Source of the DNA: Polaromonas eurypsychrophila
GTDB lineage: Bacteria; Pseudomonadota; Gammaproteobacteria; Burkholderiales; Burkholderiaceae_C
Length of the DNA: 64,000 bases
Assembly: GCF_014641715.1 (NCBI RefSeq)
Contig: NZ_BMIG01000003.1
Location: 124,001-188,000, forward strand
Direction: 5' to 3'
In this document: positions 35,425 through 44,362 of the stretch, piece by piece
Layout: each line of letters starts with the position of its first letter
How positions within the stretch are numbered: the stretch's first letter is position 1
Notes under the pieces: generated by a model
Told to the model about the DNA's origin: nothing
Database searches by the model: none
The model's input: only the letters and a program-made list of their open reading frames with translations
Translations under genes and position numbers: made by a program

Positions 35425-36363
35425 ATGGACCTCAGACAACTCAAGTACTTTGTGCAAATCATTGAAAGTGGCAGTCTGGCCAAGGCCTCGCGGCAGCTTT
35501 ACATTGCGCAGCCGGCGCTGAGCCAGCAGCTCGCGAAGCTGGAGGCGGAGGTGGGAAAACCGCTGCTGATCCGAACCTCCAAAGGCGTCACGCCCACGGA
35601 AAACGGCACGGCGCTACACCACCATGCGCGTTTCATGCTGCGCCAGCTGGACCAGGCGCTGTCGGTGGCGCGCCAGGAGGCCGGCACAGTGCACGGCATG
35701 GTGTCGGTCGGCCTGGCTGCCACCACCATCTGCGCCGTGGGCGTACCTTTTGTGCGCAGGATCCGCGAGAAATACCCCGGCATCGTGCTCAACGTGGTCG
35801 AGGGCATGAGCGGACACCTGCGGCAGATGATGCAGCTGGGCCAGCTGGATCTGGTGATTCTGTTCGGGCGCGACGCCATTCCCGAGCTGCCGGCCGACCC
35901 GCTGGTCGAAGAGGAGTTGTTTGTGCTGCTGCCGACCCACAGCGACTTGGTGGCCGAGCGACGCGTCAAACTCAGTATCGCCGAAGCCGCTCAGTTGCCG
36001 TTGATTTTGCCGACCGGTATCCACGGCTTGAGGCGGCGCATCACCGCCGAGTTCGAACAGCGCAACCTGAGCGCACAGGTGGTGGCCGAGATCGACTCAC
36101 TGTCGCTGCTGATGGCCTGTGTGTACGAGGGCATGGGGGCAACCATCAAACCCATGGCCGCTGGCTTGCTGGCCGGCCAGCTGCGCGAGGGCTGGCGCTG
36201 CCTGCCCATTTCGGACGCCAACATGAAACGGCAAAACTATCTGTATTCGGTGGTGCCGGAACGGCTCTCACCGGCAGCGGCCGCAGTGCGCGCCGAACTC
36301 AAGGAAACCATCCGGCAGCTGGTGGTGTCCGGTGCCTGGGAAGGGGTCGACCTGTTGTACTGA
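35425..36363 (+). CDS. LysR-type transcriptional regulator of the transport/catabolic array
   Basis: 312-aa LysR protein. The DNA-binding domain begins MDLRQLKYFVQIIESGSLAK and has the recognition helix IAQPALSQQLAKLEAE. The effector domain shows ILPTGIHGLRRR, typical of regulators for small acids. ATG 35425 follows CCGGAG at correct spacing; the open frame upstream is ignored because it would cross the operator region. Divergence from the binding-protein gene suggests it controls the 15883-35272 array, which is inference from position. Confidence 0.92.
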   Translation: MDLRQLKYFVQIIESGSLAKASRQLYIAQPALSQQLAKLEAEVGKPLLIRTSKGVTPTENGTALHHHARFMLRQLDQALSVARQEAGTVHGMVSVGLAATTICAVGVPFVRRIREKYPGIVLNVVEGMSGHLRQMMQLGQLDLVILFGRDAIPELPADPLVEEELFVLLPTHSDLVAERRVKLSIAEAAQLPLILPTGIHGLRRRITAEFEQRNLSAQVVAEIDSLSLLMACVYEGMGATIKPMAAGLLAGQLREGWRCLPISDANMKRQNYLYSVVPERLSPAAAAVRAELKETIRQLVVSGAWEGVDLLY

Positions 36364-36379
36364 CCGATGATGCGGCAGC

Positions 36380-37372
36380 TCAATCGGCCTTGATGTTGGC
36401 GCGCTTGACGATGTCGCTCCATATCTTTTGTTCACGCGTGATGAAGGACGCGAACTCCGCTGAAGGCCCGCCACCGCCGACGGCGTTGTCAGAAGCAAAA
36501 CGTTCCGTCACAGCCGAAGATTTGAGGGCCTTGAGCGACTCTTCCTGCACACGCTTCACGATGTCCGGGGGGGTTCCCGCAGGTACCAGGATGCCGTACC
36601 ACTGGGAAGTCTCGAAGTCCTTGAAACCCATCTCGGCCACAGTGGGCACATCGGGCAGCTGGCTGATGCGTTGCTGGGTTCCAACCGCAATGGCGCGCAG
36701 CTTGCCGCTGCGAATGTGCGCGCCCAGCGCTGGCATACCGGCGGACGAAGCCTGTGTGCGCCCAGCCAGCAAGTCGGTCAGTTGGGGGCCGGTGCCGCGG
36801 TAAGGGATGTGGGTGATGAACATGCCCGTCACCAGCTTGAGGTATTCCATGGCGAGATGGCCTGCGCTGGCATTACCGGCGGAACCGTAGTTGAGCTGAC
36901 CGGGGTTCTTCTTAGCGTACGCCACAAACTCCTGGAAATTTTTGGCCGGCACATCGGGGTGAATGACAAACACATTCGGCACCTTCGCCAGCAGCGTGAC
37001 CGCGATGAAGTCCTTGTTGACGTCATAGGTCTGGCTCTTGAGCATGTAGGGATTGACCGCCAGCGTGCCCACATGTCCGAGGATGAGGGTGTGACCATCT
37101 GGCGTCGACTTGGCCACATCCTGCATCGCGACAGTGCCCGCGCCGCCCGGCTTGTTTTCGACATAAACGCTTTGCCCAAGCTGCTTGCTGAGTTCCGCAG
37201 CCACCGATCGGGCGACAATTTCAGAGGTGCCGCCCGGCGCAAAGGGAACGACAAACCGCACCGCCTTGGACGGCCAGGCGGTTTGCGCAAACAGCGAGGG
37301 CATGGCCACCATGGAGGCGGCAAGCCCCGCCGTCTGAAGGGCACGACGCCGGGTCGGGAAAGCAGTGGACAT
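36380..37372 (-). CDS. Bug/TctC-type binding protein (fourth copy)
   Basis: Carboxylate receptor of 330 aa. The twin-arginine-like leader TRRRALQTAGLAASMVA ends near LFAQTAWPSK. Bug motifs are RFVVPFAPGGTSEIVARSV and VENKPGGAGTVAMQDV. It converges with the LysR gene (16 bp gap). Upstream on the same strand lie the SDR pseudogene and a second LysR gene, so it may belong to that unit. No TctAB permease is present. Confidence 0.92.
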   Translation of the reverse strand: MSTAFPTRRRALQTAGLAASMVAMPSLFAQTAWPSKAVRFVVPFAPGGTSEIVARSVAAELSKQLGQSVYVENKPGGAGTVAMQDVAKSTPDGHTLILGHVGTLAVNPYMLKSQTYDVNKDFIAVTLLAKVPNVFVIHPDVPAKNFQEFVAYAKKNPGQLNYGSAGNASAGHLAMEYLKLVTGMFITHIPYRGTGPQLTDLLAGRTQASSAGMPALGAHIRSGKLRAIAVGTQQRISQLPDVPTVAEMGFKDFETSQWYGILVPAGTPPDIVKRVQEESLKALKSSAVTERFASDNAVGGGGPSAEFASFITREQKIWSDIVKRANIKAD

Positions 37373-37419
37373 GACAGAAACTCCAATCGATAAAGTTGGC
37401 CCAGTCTATTCCCGGCGAT

Positions 37420-38185
37420 TCAAAATTGGTATCGGCGCAAACCCCCATCCACCGGAATTACCGCACCGGTGATGTAGCTGGCCAGCGGCGAGGACAGAAA
37501 ACAAACCAGGTTGACCAGGTCTTCCGGTTCGCCGTACCGGCCCACCGGGATTTCGTTGTCGCACTGCCACTTGCGGTACTCGGGCGTGTAGTTGCGCAAG
37601 ATCTGCTCCGAATGAATTCGCCCCGGCGGAATGCTGTTGACCGTGATGCCGTTCTTGCCGACCATGCGGCTCAGGCCTTTGGCCCAGCTGTGGGTACCTG
37701 CCTTGGCGCAGAACGCATCATTGACGTGGTCAGGTTCGCTTTTGCCGGTGATGTTGATGATGCGACCCCAGTTGCGGGCGATCATCTGGTCAGCAGCGCC
37801 TACGCCACCTGACGGAGGCGGTAAAAGTTCAAGGTGATCGCTTCCTGCCAGCGGTCTTCGCTGACATGCAGCTCGGCAAAGGAGCGCGAGCCGCCGGCGC
37901 TGTTGACCAGGATGCCCACCCTGCCCAGGCCGGCCAGGGCGGCATCGGTCAGGGTCTTGGCGGCGTCCTCGACACACAGCTCGGACGCGATGACCACCGG
38001 CCTGTGACCACCACGGCTGACGATGTCCTCGGCCACCTCGTCAAGCAGCGCGACACGACGTGCAGAAGTGGCCCGCTTCAAACCCTGGGCGGCCAGTACC
38101 AACGCAATGCCCCGCCCGATGCCGGTGCCGGTGCCGGTGCCGGTGCCGGTGACCAACGCTGTTTTATCTCCAATTGCACATCCAT
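37420..38185 (-). pseudogene. Short-chain dehydrogenase pseudogene with frameshifts and repeat expansion
   Basis: Remnant of an SDR of about 255 aa read in pieces. The natural start ATG 38185 (after GAGGA) gives MDVQLEIK, then needs a -1 shift near 38172 to reach KTALVTG. The glycine motif is stretched by (GCCGGT)5 at 38121-38150, giving VTGTGTGTGTGIGRG instead of TGxxTGIG, about four residues too many. The frame stops at TAG 37800-37802 after LNFYRLRQVA. A further shift near 37790 restores QMIARNWGRIINITG and the ending GAVIPVDGG. No YxxxK is visible at the active site. Sequencing error could explain one shift but hardly all of the changes. Confidence 0.85.
38121..38150. repeat. Hexanucleotide tandem repeat (GCCGGT)5
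   Basis: Five perfect GCCGGT units inside the coenzyme-binding loop of the SDR pseudogene, encoding alternating Thr-Gly on the minus strand. This is consistent with slippage expansion by two units. Confidence 0.9.
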
Positions 38186-38274
38186 GGTGCGTCCTCGTCG
38201 CGATGTCTGAAGGGAGGACCACAGAAATCTAGCGCTGAAACGCCTTTCGTGAAAGACATCGGATGACAGACGGC

Positions 38275-38291
38275 CATCACAAAACGTGATG
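38275..38291. promoter_or_regulatory. LysR-type operator candidate, site 1
   Basis: CATCACAAAACGTGATG contains ATCAC-N5-GTGAT and the T-N11-A LysR motif. It lies between the LysR stop (38300) and the SDR pseudogene start (38185), in promoter position for the latter. Confidence 0.55.
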
Positions 38292-38299
38292 ACCAACGC

Positions 38300-39232
38300 T
38301 CAAACGCCGACCAGTCGCGCGCCGACCCAGCGGCCCGAACGCACGGCTTCTCTGGCACAGTCGCTCAGCACCACACGTGCAGCCAGCCCGGCGGGCGAGA
38401 GTTCGTCGTCCGACAAGCTGCACAGAGAGTTCACGCGGCTTGCCAGCATATCGGTGATTTCCGTGAGATGGAAGCGCTCCTGGGCATCTGCGAAGCGGCT
38501 GACGGCGGCCCAGGGCTGCAGCGTGCAGCCCAGCCCCCCATCGACCGCGTCCATCAGCATGGCCAGCGAATCAATTTCAGCCACCAGCGTGGGTTTGCAT
38601 TTGGCACGAGCGAAAGCGCTTTCCAATGTACTGCGCAGGCCATGCAGGCCGGTGGGGAGTATCAGCGGCCTGCCGGCCAGCTGCGCGATACTGATGCGCG
38701 CAGTGGGCTTGCCGACCAGGGTCCGCCGCGACTGGATCAAGTACAGCTTTTCCTCCAGCAAGGGCATCACACTCCAGCGACGCCCGGCGCGGGGGTCAAA
38801 CAGCACGGCCAGGTCCAGTTGACGCGCATTGAGCATGCCTGTGAGGTGCCCCGACAGACTTTCAACCATGTGCAAACGTACATCGGGATAACGCTCGCGC
38901 ATGGCGCGGATCAGCGGCAGGCCCAGCACGGCAGCGGTGGTAGGCGCCATGCCCACGCTGACACTGCCGGACAGCCGCGACTGCTGCGCCGCGCGCGCCG
39001 CCTGCTCGGCGTGGCGCAGCACGAGCTGGGCCTCACGGAAAAACGCTAACCCGGCCTCGGTGGGCGTGACGCCCTTGGGGCTGCGCTGAAGCAGGCGGGT
39101 CGACAGCTCGCTTTCCAGCCGGCTGATTTGCTGGCTCAACGCCGACTGCACCAGGTCCAGGTCCAACGCGGCGCGGCTGATGCTGCCAAGCTCGATCACG
39201 CGGACCAGGTAACGCAACTGGCGCAGTTCCAT
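38300..39232 (-). CDS. LysR-type transcriptional regulator flanked by twin palindromes
   Basis: 310-aa LysR protein beginning MELRQLRYLVRVIELGSISR, with recognition helix LVQSALSQQISRLESE (Ser-Ala in place of the usual Pro-Ala). The effector domain includes ILPTGLHGLRST, similar to the LysR at 35425. ATG 39232 has GAGGAG at 5 nt. A palindrome ATCAC-N5-GTGAT lies upstream (39255) and again downstream before the SDR pseudogene (38275), suggesting it represses or activates both itself and that gene. A related site precedes tcuA. Confidence 0.92.
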   Translation of the reverse strand: MELRQLRYLVRVIELGSISRAALDLDLVQSALSQQISRLESELSTRLLQRSPKGVTPTEAGLAFFREAQLVLRHAEQAARAAQQSRLSGSVSVGMAPTTAAVLGLPLIRAMRERYPDVRLHMVESLSGHLTGMLNARQLDLAVLFDPRAGRRWSVMPLLEEKLYLIQSRRTLVGKPTARISIAQLAGRPLILPTGLHGLRSTLESAFARAKCKPTLVAEIDSLAMLMDAVDGGLGCTLQPWAAVSRFADAQERFHLTEITDMLASRVNSLCSLSDDELSPAGLAARVVLSDCAREAVRSGRWVGARLVGV

Positions 39233-39254
39233 GCAACTCCTCTTTGGGTTCAAG

Positions 39255-39271
39255 TATCACGTTTTGTGATG
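39255..39271. promoter_or_regulatory. LysR-type operator candidate, site 2
   Basis: TATCACGTTTTGTGATG is the reverse complement of site 1 except for one end base. It lies 22 bp upstream of the LysR start codon, where autoregulation is expected. Confidence 0.55.
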
Positions 39272-39311
39272 CCCGTAATCATCGCACGGGGCGACACCAC
39301 GCAGAGAGGCC

Positions 39312-40404
39312 TCAATCCAATGGAGAAAGCTTTTCAGGCCGTGGCGCGCTCAACTCAGCGCGCGTCACCGGCAAGTACTGCGGATACTCGTGCTGCATGA
39401 AATCGACCAGGGCTTCACGCACGCTACAGCGCAGGTCCCAGTTCTGGCCTGAACTTGCCGAGGTGACCAGCAGGCGGAGCTGGATCGCACTTTCGCCGGC
39501 TTCGGTGACCTGCAGCTTGCAAAGACGCTGGTCCCCAGTCAGGCGAGCCTTCGCAGGCGCGCTGAGCCTCGGCGCGCAGCGACGCAAGCGGCATGCGGTA
39601 GTCTACCCACAGGAAAACCGTGCCTATGATGCTGGCGCTTTTACGCGTCCAGTTCTGGAAGGGATTTTCAATGAACCACTGCAGCGGAATGATGAGGCGG
39701 CGCTCGTCCCAGATCTTGAGCACCACGTAAGTTCCGGTGATTTCCTCGACGCGACCCCACTCACCCTGAACGACCAGTACGTCGTCCATCCGGATCGGCT
39801 GGGCCAGCGCGATCTGCAGCCCGGCAATCAGGTTGCTGAAAATAGGCCGCGCCGCAATACCCACGATCAGCCCAACCACGCCAGCCGAAGCCAGCAGGCT
39901 GGCGCCGAACTGGCGTGCGCCCGGAATAGTCATCAGCATCAGCGCCAGACCCGCCAGCAGCACCACAAACATCGCGGTGCGCGCCAGCATGCGGGTCTGG
40001 GTATGGATGCGGCGCGCCTGCAGGTTGTCCTCGACATCGACCGGATGCCTGGCGATCACGCCCTGGGCCAGGCCACGAATGGCGCGCAACCCCAGCCAGG
40101 TCAGTACCAGCAACAGCAACAATGCATTGCCGTGGCGAATACCGCCAATCATAGGCAGGTCATCGGGCGCACCCTGCCACACCGCCTGCAAGGCGATCAA
40201 GGGCAGCAGCAACCGGGCCGGCGCCCTGGACTGCTGTGCCACCACGGCGGCCACCGGCATGAAGCGTGTGAGACGCAGCAACAGCGCTGAACCTGCTGCA
40301 TGCACCAGCAAGGCCAGCACCACTGCCACGGCTGCAACCAGCAGGATGCGCAAGGTGGAGTCGTTGGCCCAGCCGAGCAGGTTGACGAGTTCCGGAAAAT
40401 ACAT
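39312..40404 (-). pseudogene. MscS-type mechanosensitive channel, frameshifted near the C-terminus
   Basis: Small-conductance mechanosensitive channel family. About five membrane helices are followed by the pore helix and beta domain (ASAGVVGLIVGIAARPIFSN; VQGEWGRVEEITGTYVVLKI). The frame from ATG 40404 turns to nonsense after ACEGSPDW and runs on to 39424. The expected continuation QRLCKLQVTEAGESAIQLR is in the next frame and ends at 39312. The switch falls on a run of four C at 39533-39536 where three would keep frame. One base inserted, by mutation or by sequencing error, explains it. The intact product would be about 363 aa. It lies 10 bp after purT. Confidence 0.82.
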
Positions 40405-40414
40405 GCGCTCGTTC

Positions 40415-41641
40415 TCAGACGACGTGCGGCTTGACGCGTGATGCCGCCAGCTTGGCGTTGTCGCGTGCGATGTTCACATCGGCATCAAAAGCCAGCGCCA
40501 CACCCATGCGGCGTTTGACAAAACTCTCGGGCTTGCCGAACAGGCGGATGTCGGTGTTGGGCACACGCAGCGCGTCGGCCACGCCGTCGAACACGATGCC
40601 CTGCGCATCGACCCCGCCGTAAATCACGGCGCTGGCGCCGGGGCTCTTGAGCGCGGTGTTCACCGGCAGGCCGAGAATGGCGCGGGCATGCAATTCGAAC
40701 TCGTTTTGCCACTGCGTGCACATTGTCACCATGCCAGTGTCGTGCGGCCTGGGGCTGACCTCGCTGAACCAGACCTCGTCACCCTTGACAAACAGTTCCA
40801 CGCCGAACAGCCCGAGACCGCCGGGCTGGCCGTCATGGCCCAGCCCCAGGTTGTCGGTCACGGCCTTGCAGATGTTGCGACTTTTTCGCAGCGCGGCCGC
40901 GGCCATGGGCTGCGGCTGCCAACTCTCCACATAGTCGCCACTGACCTGCACATGGCCAATCGGCTCACAAAAATGGGTTTCTATCTGGCCGTCGGCGCCC
41001 TTGGCGCGCACGGTGAGCTGGGTGATCTCGTAGTCGAAGTCGATAAAGCCTTCGACGATGACGCGGCCGTGGCTGACGCGGCCGCCGGCCATCGCATGGT
41101 CCCAGGCGGCCTGGATGTCATCGGGCCCGGCGATCTTGCTCTGGCCCTTGCCGGACGAACTCATCACTGGCTTGACGACGCAGGGGTAACCGATCTTGGT
41201 GGCTATGGCAGCCTGCAACTCGTCCAGTGAGTCGCAGAAGACATAAGGGCTGGTCGGCAGGCCCAGGGTTTCGGCCGCCAGCCGGCGTATGCCTTCGCGG
41301 TCCATGGTCAGGCGCGCGGCGCGCGCAGTGGGCACCACACGCACAATGCCGGCGGCTTCGAGCTCTTCCAGCATGGCCGTGGCAATCGCCTCGATCTCGG
41401 GCACCACCAGGTGCGGCCTTTCCTTTTCAATCAGCGCCCTGAGCTGCGCCGGGTCACTCATGGTGATGGTGCGCGCATGGTGGGCGACCTGCTGGCCTGG
41501 TGCATTGTCATAACGGTCGGTCGCGATGGTCTCCACGCCCAGACGCTGCAACGCAATCAGCACCTCCTTGCCGAGCTCACCTGAGCCGAGCAGCATGACT
41601 TTGGTTGCGTGGGGGGACAGGGGGGTGCCGAAGGTGGTCAT
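40415..41641 (-). CDS. purT: Formate-dependent phosphoribosylglycinamide formyltransferase
   Basis: ATP-grasp enzyme of purine synthesis that formylates GAR with formate and ATP, 408 aa. The N-terminal [19 protein letters not shown] and [20 protein letters not shown] mark PurT. The ATP-grasp core shows [14 protein letters not shown] and the metal-site [20 protein letters not shown]. No clear ribosome site precedes ATG 41641, and the 5' region is G-rich. The mechanosensitive channel gene follows closely and may be cotranscribed. Confidence 0.95.
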   Translation of the reverse strand: MTTFGTPLSPHATKVMLLGSGELGKEVLIALQRLGVETIATDRYDNAPGQQVAHHARTITMSDPAQLRALIEKERPHLVVPEIEAIATAMLEELEAAGIVRVVPTARAARLTMDREGIRRLAAETLGLPTSPYVFCDSLDELQAAIATKIGYPCVVKPVMSSSGKGQSKIAGPDDIQAAWDHAMAGGRVSHGRVIVEGFIDFDYEITQLTVRAKGADGQIETHFCEPIGHVQVSGDYVESWQPQPMAAAALRKSRNICKAVTDNLGLGHDGQPGGLGLFGVELFVKGDEVWFSEVSPRPHDTGMVTMCTQWQNEFELHARAILGLPVNTALKSPGASAVIYGGVDAQGIVFDGVADALRVPNTDIRLFGKPESFVKRRMGVALAFDADVNIARDNAKLAASRVKPHVV

Positions 41642-41788
41642 GGGTCTGGGGGGAGGGGGTTAAAAAGAAGCGGCTTGACGGGGAGACACGCATGGCGCCA
41701 GCGCAGCCTGACACTTTACTTCACCCATGAACCAGCCTGGGCACAGCGTTTTGGTGGCTTGTCCCTACAGCCTGCCAGTCCACCCGAA

Positions 41789-41807
41789 ATAAATGACAAT
41801 TATTCTC
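41789..41807 (+). promoter_or_regulatory. Fur-box-like site
   Basis: ATAAATGACAATTATTCTC matches 13 of 19 positions of the classic Fur box GATAATGATAATCATTATC. It ends 26 bp before the start codon of the siderophore-interacting protein, as expected for iron repression. Confidence 0.55.
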
Positions 41808-41833
41808 ATCCGCCCATCTGTCGAAAGCCTTTC

Positions 41834-42661
41834 TTGACGAACACACCGCCCCTGCCCGACGTCTCCCCCACTGAAGCGTCTACTCCTGCGCCACGCAAGC
41901 GCCGCCCTCCGCGCCGTGTCGAGGTCAGCCGCATCGAGGTGTTGAGCCCAGCGATGCGGCGCATCACGCTCACCGGCGCCGAACTCGAAGGATTTGCAGC
42001 GAGTGGTCCGGCCAGCTACATCAAGCTGATTTTTCCGGAGCCGGGGCAGACCGAGCCGGTTCGGCCTTTGCCGGACGGGCCGCGCGCCGTCTCAATGCGC
42101 ACTTACACGCCTCTGGCCCTCCGGCCAGAAGCCCTGGAAATAGACGTGGATTTTGTGCTGCACGGTGAAGGCCCCGCCTCAAGCTGGGCGGCGCAGGCCA
42201 GTATCGGGCAGGCGCTGTTTTTGATGGGGCCGGGTCCCGGCTACGCGCTGGATGCCGACGCCCCACACCACTTGCTGATTGCCGACGACAGCGCGCTACC
42301 GGCGGTGGAGACCATTCTGGCTTCCTTGCCTGTAACAGCGCGTGCACAGGTCCTGCTGGAAGTGATCGCCGCCGCCGAGGAACGTATGTTGCACAGCCCG
42401 GCGCAGCTGGACGTGACCTGGCTGGCCCGCGGCACCGACCATCGCGCGGCCGGCCTGCCAACAGAAAAGGCCTTGCGCGCCTTGCCGCCGATCGCCCCGG
42501 ATACCCAAATTTACCTGGCCTGCGAAGCGGCGGCGATGCGGCGCATCCGCACGCTACTGACCAGCGAGCTCGGTGTCAGCCGCAAGCAGATCGTCGGTCG
42601 GGGCTATTGGAAACTCGACGTGATGAATCACCCCGACCATGACTACGGCGAGGATGCCTGA
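41834..42661 (+). CDS. Siderophore-interacting protein (ferric-siderophore reductase)
   Basis: FAD-containing reductase that releases iron from imported siderophores with NAD(P)H in the cytoplasm, 275 aa. The FAD motif is SMRTYTPLAL, and the C-terminal GRGYWKLDVMNHPDHDYG is typical of the SIP family. I chose TTG 41834, because the frame upstream runs through a Fur-like box and only open, unrelated sequence. GAAAG lies about 7 nt before it. No siderophore receptor or synthesis gene is in the window. Confidence 0.88.
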   Translation: MTNTPPLPDVSPTEASTPAPRKRRPPRRVEVSRIEVLSPAMRRITLTGAELEGFAASGPASYIKLIFPEPGQTEPVRPLPDGPRAVSMRTYTPLALRPEALEIDVDFVLHGEGPASSWAAQASIGQALFLMGPGPGYALDADAPHHLLIADDSALPAVETILASLPVTARAQVLLEVIAAAEERMLHSPAQLDVTWLARGTDHRAAGLPTEKALRALPPIAPDTQIYLACEAAAMRRIRTLLTSELGVSRKQIVGRGYWKLDVMNHPDHDYGEDA

Positions 42662-42683
42662 ACGGACGCTAGCGGCCTGGGCC

Positions 42684-42974
42684 TCAGCCTTTCCAACCGC
42701 GCAACAGGCCCCACTGGCAACTGGCCGCGCCCACGGCCAGCAAGGCATAACTGGCCATCTTGCCGTCCCGGCCGAACAGCACCAGACCGGTCAGCGACAA
42801 CAGCACACCCACTATAAAAATAATAGCTGCTTGCGACCACAGGGTATGGGCCAGAGGCCTTTTTGATCTTAAAAATCCGGAGAAGATACGCGCCAGCAGC
42901 ACCACCAGCAGCGCCACGCAGGCGGCCGGCGCCACAAAATTGAGCCATTGGTTGATCAGATTGAGTGCGGTCAT
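42684..42974 (-). CDS. Small membrane protein containing a dispersed repeat in frame
   Basis: 96-aa hypothetical protein with three likely membrane segments (about residues 12-34, 47-67 and 72-90). Residues 37-55 (SKRPLAHTLWSQAAIIFIV) are encoded by a copy of the dispersed element at 42813-42866, read in frame without a stop. The flanks look like normal coding sequence (begins MTALNLINQWLNFVAPAA). It diverges from hemA. No function is assigned. Either the repeat was captured by the gene, or the gene is misread here. Confidence 0.7.
   Translation of the reverse strand: MTALNLINQWLNFVAPAACVALLVVLLARIFSGFLRSKRPLAHTLWSQAAIIFIVGVLLSLTGLVLFGRDGKMASYALLAVGAASCQWGLLRGWKG
42813..42866 (+). repeat. 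Dispersed element, copy C (inside a coding sequence)
   Basis: ATAGCTGCTTGCG and GGGCCAGAGGCCTTTTT with 19 nt between ATAGCT and GGGCC. It lies inside the 96-aa membrane-protein gene. Confidence 0.65.
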
Positions 42975-43056
42975 GGCCTGTGAGCGGATTTCCGGCCGGC
43001 TTGCCGTGTATCAAGGGGATTGAAAGAATGTCAGCACCGACCCTTGCCATCAATTT

Positions 43057-43062
43057 TATAAT
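43057..43062 (+). promoter_or_regulatory. -10 element of hemA
   Basis: A perfect TATAAT ends 6 nt before the hemA ATG (43069), so transcription would start at or next to the start codon. No Shine-Dalgarno sequence fits between. No good -35 lies 16-18 bp upstream. Confidence 0.45.
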
Positions 43063-43068
43063 CGGGCA

Positions 43069-44349
43069 ATGTCAGTCTGGGCCTTGGGCATCAACCATAA
43101 CACTGCACCACTCGATTTACGCGGGCGGTTTGCGTTCGCCATGGACCAAATCGAGCCGACCTTGAAGGGTTTGCGCGAGTCGTTGGCGCGGCAACCTGAA
43201 GCCACGCTGCTGTCGACCTGCAACCGTACAGAAATTTACTGTGCCAGCGACCGGTCCGATCTGGACCACACGCTCGAATGGCTGGCGCATCACGGCGGCG
43301 TCTCGCCAGCGCTGCTGCGCTCCCATGCCTACACGCTGGAGGGTGGGCAAGCCGCGCGCCATGCGTTTCGCGTCGCCAGCGGACTGGACTCCATGGTGCT
43401 GGGTGAGCCGCAGATCCTCGGCCAGATGAAGGACGCTGTGCGCGCGGCCGAAGATGCCGGTGCCATGGGCAGCACCTTGCACCAGCTGTTCCAGCGCTCC
43501 TTTTCGGTGGCCAAGGAAGTGCGCAGCAGCACCGAAATCGGTGCGCACAGCATCAGCCTGGCGGCAGCCTCGGTGCGGCTGGCCGGCCAGCTGTTCGAGG
43601 ACCTGAGCGACATCCGCGTGTTGTTTGTCGGCGCCGGCGAAATGATTGACCTGGCAGCGACCCACTTCGCCGCCAAAAATCCCAAATCGATGACGGTTGC
43701 CAACCGCACACTGGAGCGCGGCGAAAAACTCGCCAGCCGCTTCGGCGCCGAGGTCATGCGCCTGGCCGATCTGCCCAGCCGCCTGCACGAGTTCGACGCG
43801 GTGATCAGCTGCACCGCCAGCACCCTGCCCATCATCGGCCTGGGCGCCGTGGAGCGCGCGGTCAAGCTGCGCAAACACCGGCCCATGTTCATGGTGGACC
43901 TGGCGGTACCGCGTGACATCGAGCCAGAGGTCAAGGCCTTGCCCGACATCTACCTCTACACCGTGGACGATCTGGCCCACGTGGTGCAGACCGGCAAGGA
44001 CAGCCGCCAGGCCGCTGTGGCCCAAGCCGAGGTCATCATCGATGCCGGTGTGCAGAACTTCATGCACTGGCTGGGCCAGCGCCGCACCGTGCCGCTGATC
44101 CAGCAGCTCAACGCGCAAACCGACGAATGGCGCGGCGCCGAAATCGCGCGTGCGAAAAAGCTTCTGGCACGCGGCGAGTCGGTCGACACCGTGCTGGAGG
44201 CGCTGTCACGCGGCCTGACGCAAAAAATGCTGCATGGCGCGCTGGCCGAACTGCACACCGGCGACGCCGACAGCCGCGAAGCCACCGCGCATACGGTGTC
44301 GCGCCTGTTTCTGCGCGGCGGCCTGTCCGCGGAAAACAAAGAGCGTTAG
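43069..44349 (+). CDS. hemA: Glutamyl-tRNA reductase
   Basis: First committed enzyme of tetrapyrrole synthesis by the C5 route: reduces glutamyl-tRNA to glutamate 1-semialdehyde with NADPH. It is 426 aa. The catalytic Cys51 is in [11 protein letters not shown]. The signature [20 protein letters not shown] and the NADPH motif [17 protein letters not shown] are present. TATAAT 6 nt upstream and no ribosome site suggest a leaderless mRNA. prfA and prmC follow, the usual order in this group. Confidence 0.96.
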   Translation: MSVWALGINHNTAPLDLRGRFAFAMDQIEPTLKGLRESLARQPEATLLSTCNRTEIYCASDRSDLDHTLEWLAHHGGVSPALLRSHAYTLEGGQAARHAFRVASGLDSMVLGEPQILGQMKDAVRAAEDAGAMGSTLHQLFQRSFSVAKEVRSSTEIGAHSISLAAASVRLAGQLFEDLSDIRVLFVGAGEMIDLAATHFAAKNPKSMTVANRTLERGEKLASRFGAEVMRLADLPSRLHEFDAVISCTASTLPIIGLGAVERAVKLRKHRPMFMVDLAVPRDIEPEVKALPDIYLYTVDDLAHVVQTGKDSRQAAVAQAEVIIDAGVQNFMHWLGQRRTVPLIQQLNAQTDEWRGAEIARAKKLLARGESVDTVLEALSRGLTQKMLHGALAELHTGDADSREATAHTVSRLFLRGGLSAENKER

Positions 44350-44362
44350 CGGCGTTGTGACC

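Noticed and set aside
15883-37372. Genomic island boundaries or insertion sequences around the catabolic array
   Set aside because: No transposase, integrase or terminal repeats were seen, and the degenerate tRNA-Pro is too far away to serve as an attachment site for it.
38121-38150. GCCGGT tandem as a CRISPR or minisatellite array
   Set aside because: Units are 6 bp without spacers and lie inside a degenerate gene; slippage explains them. No CRISPR array was seen in the window.
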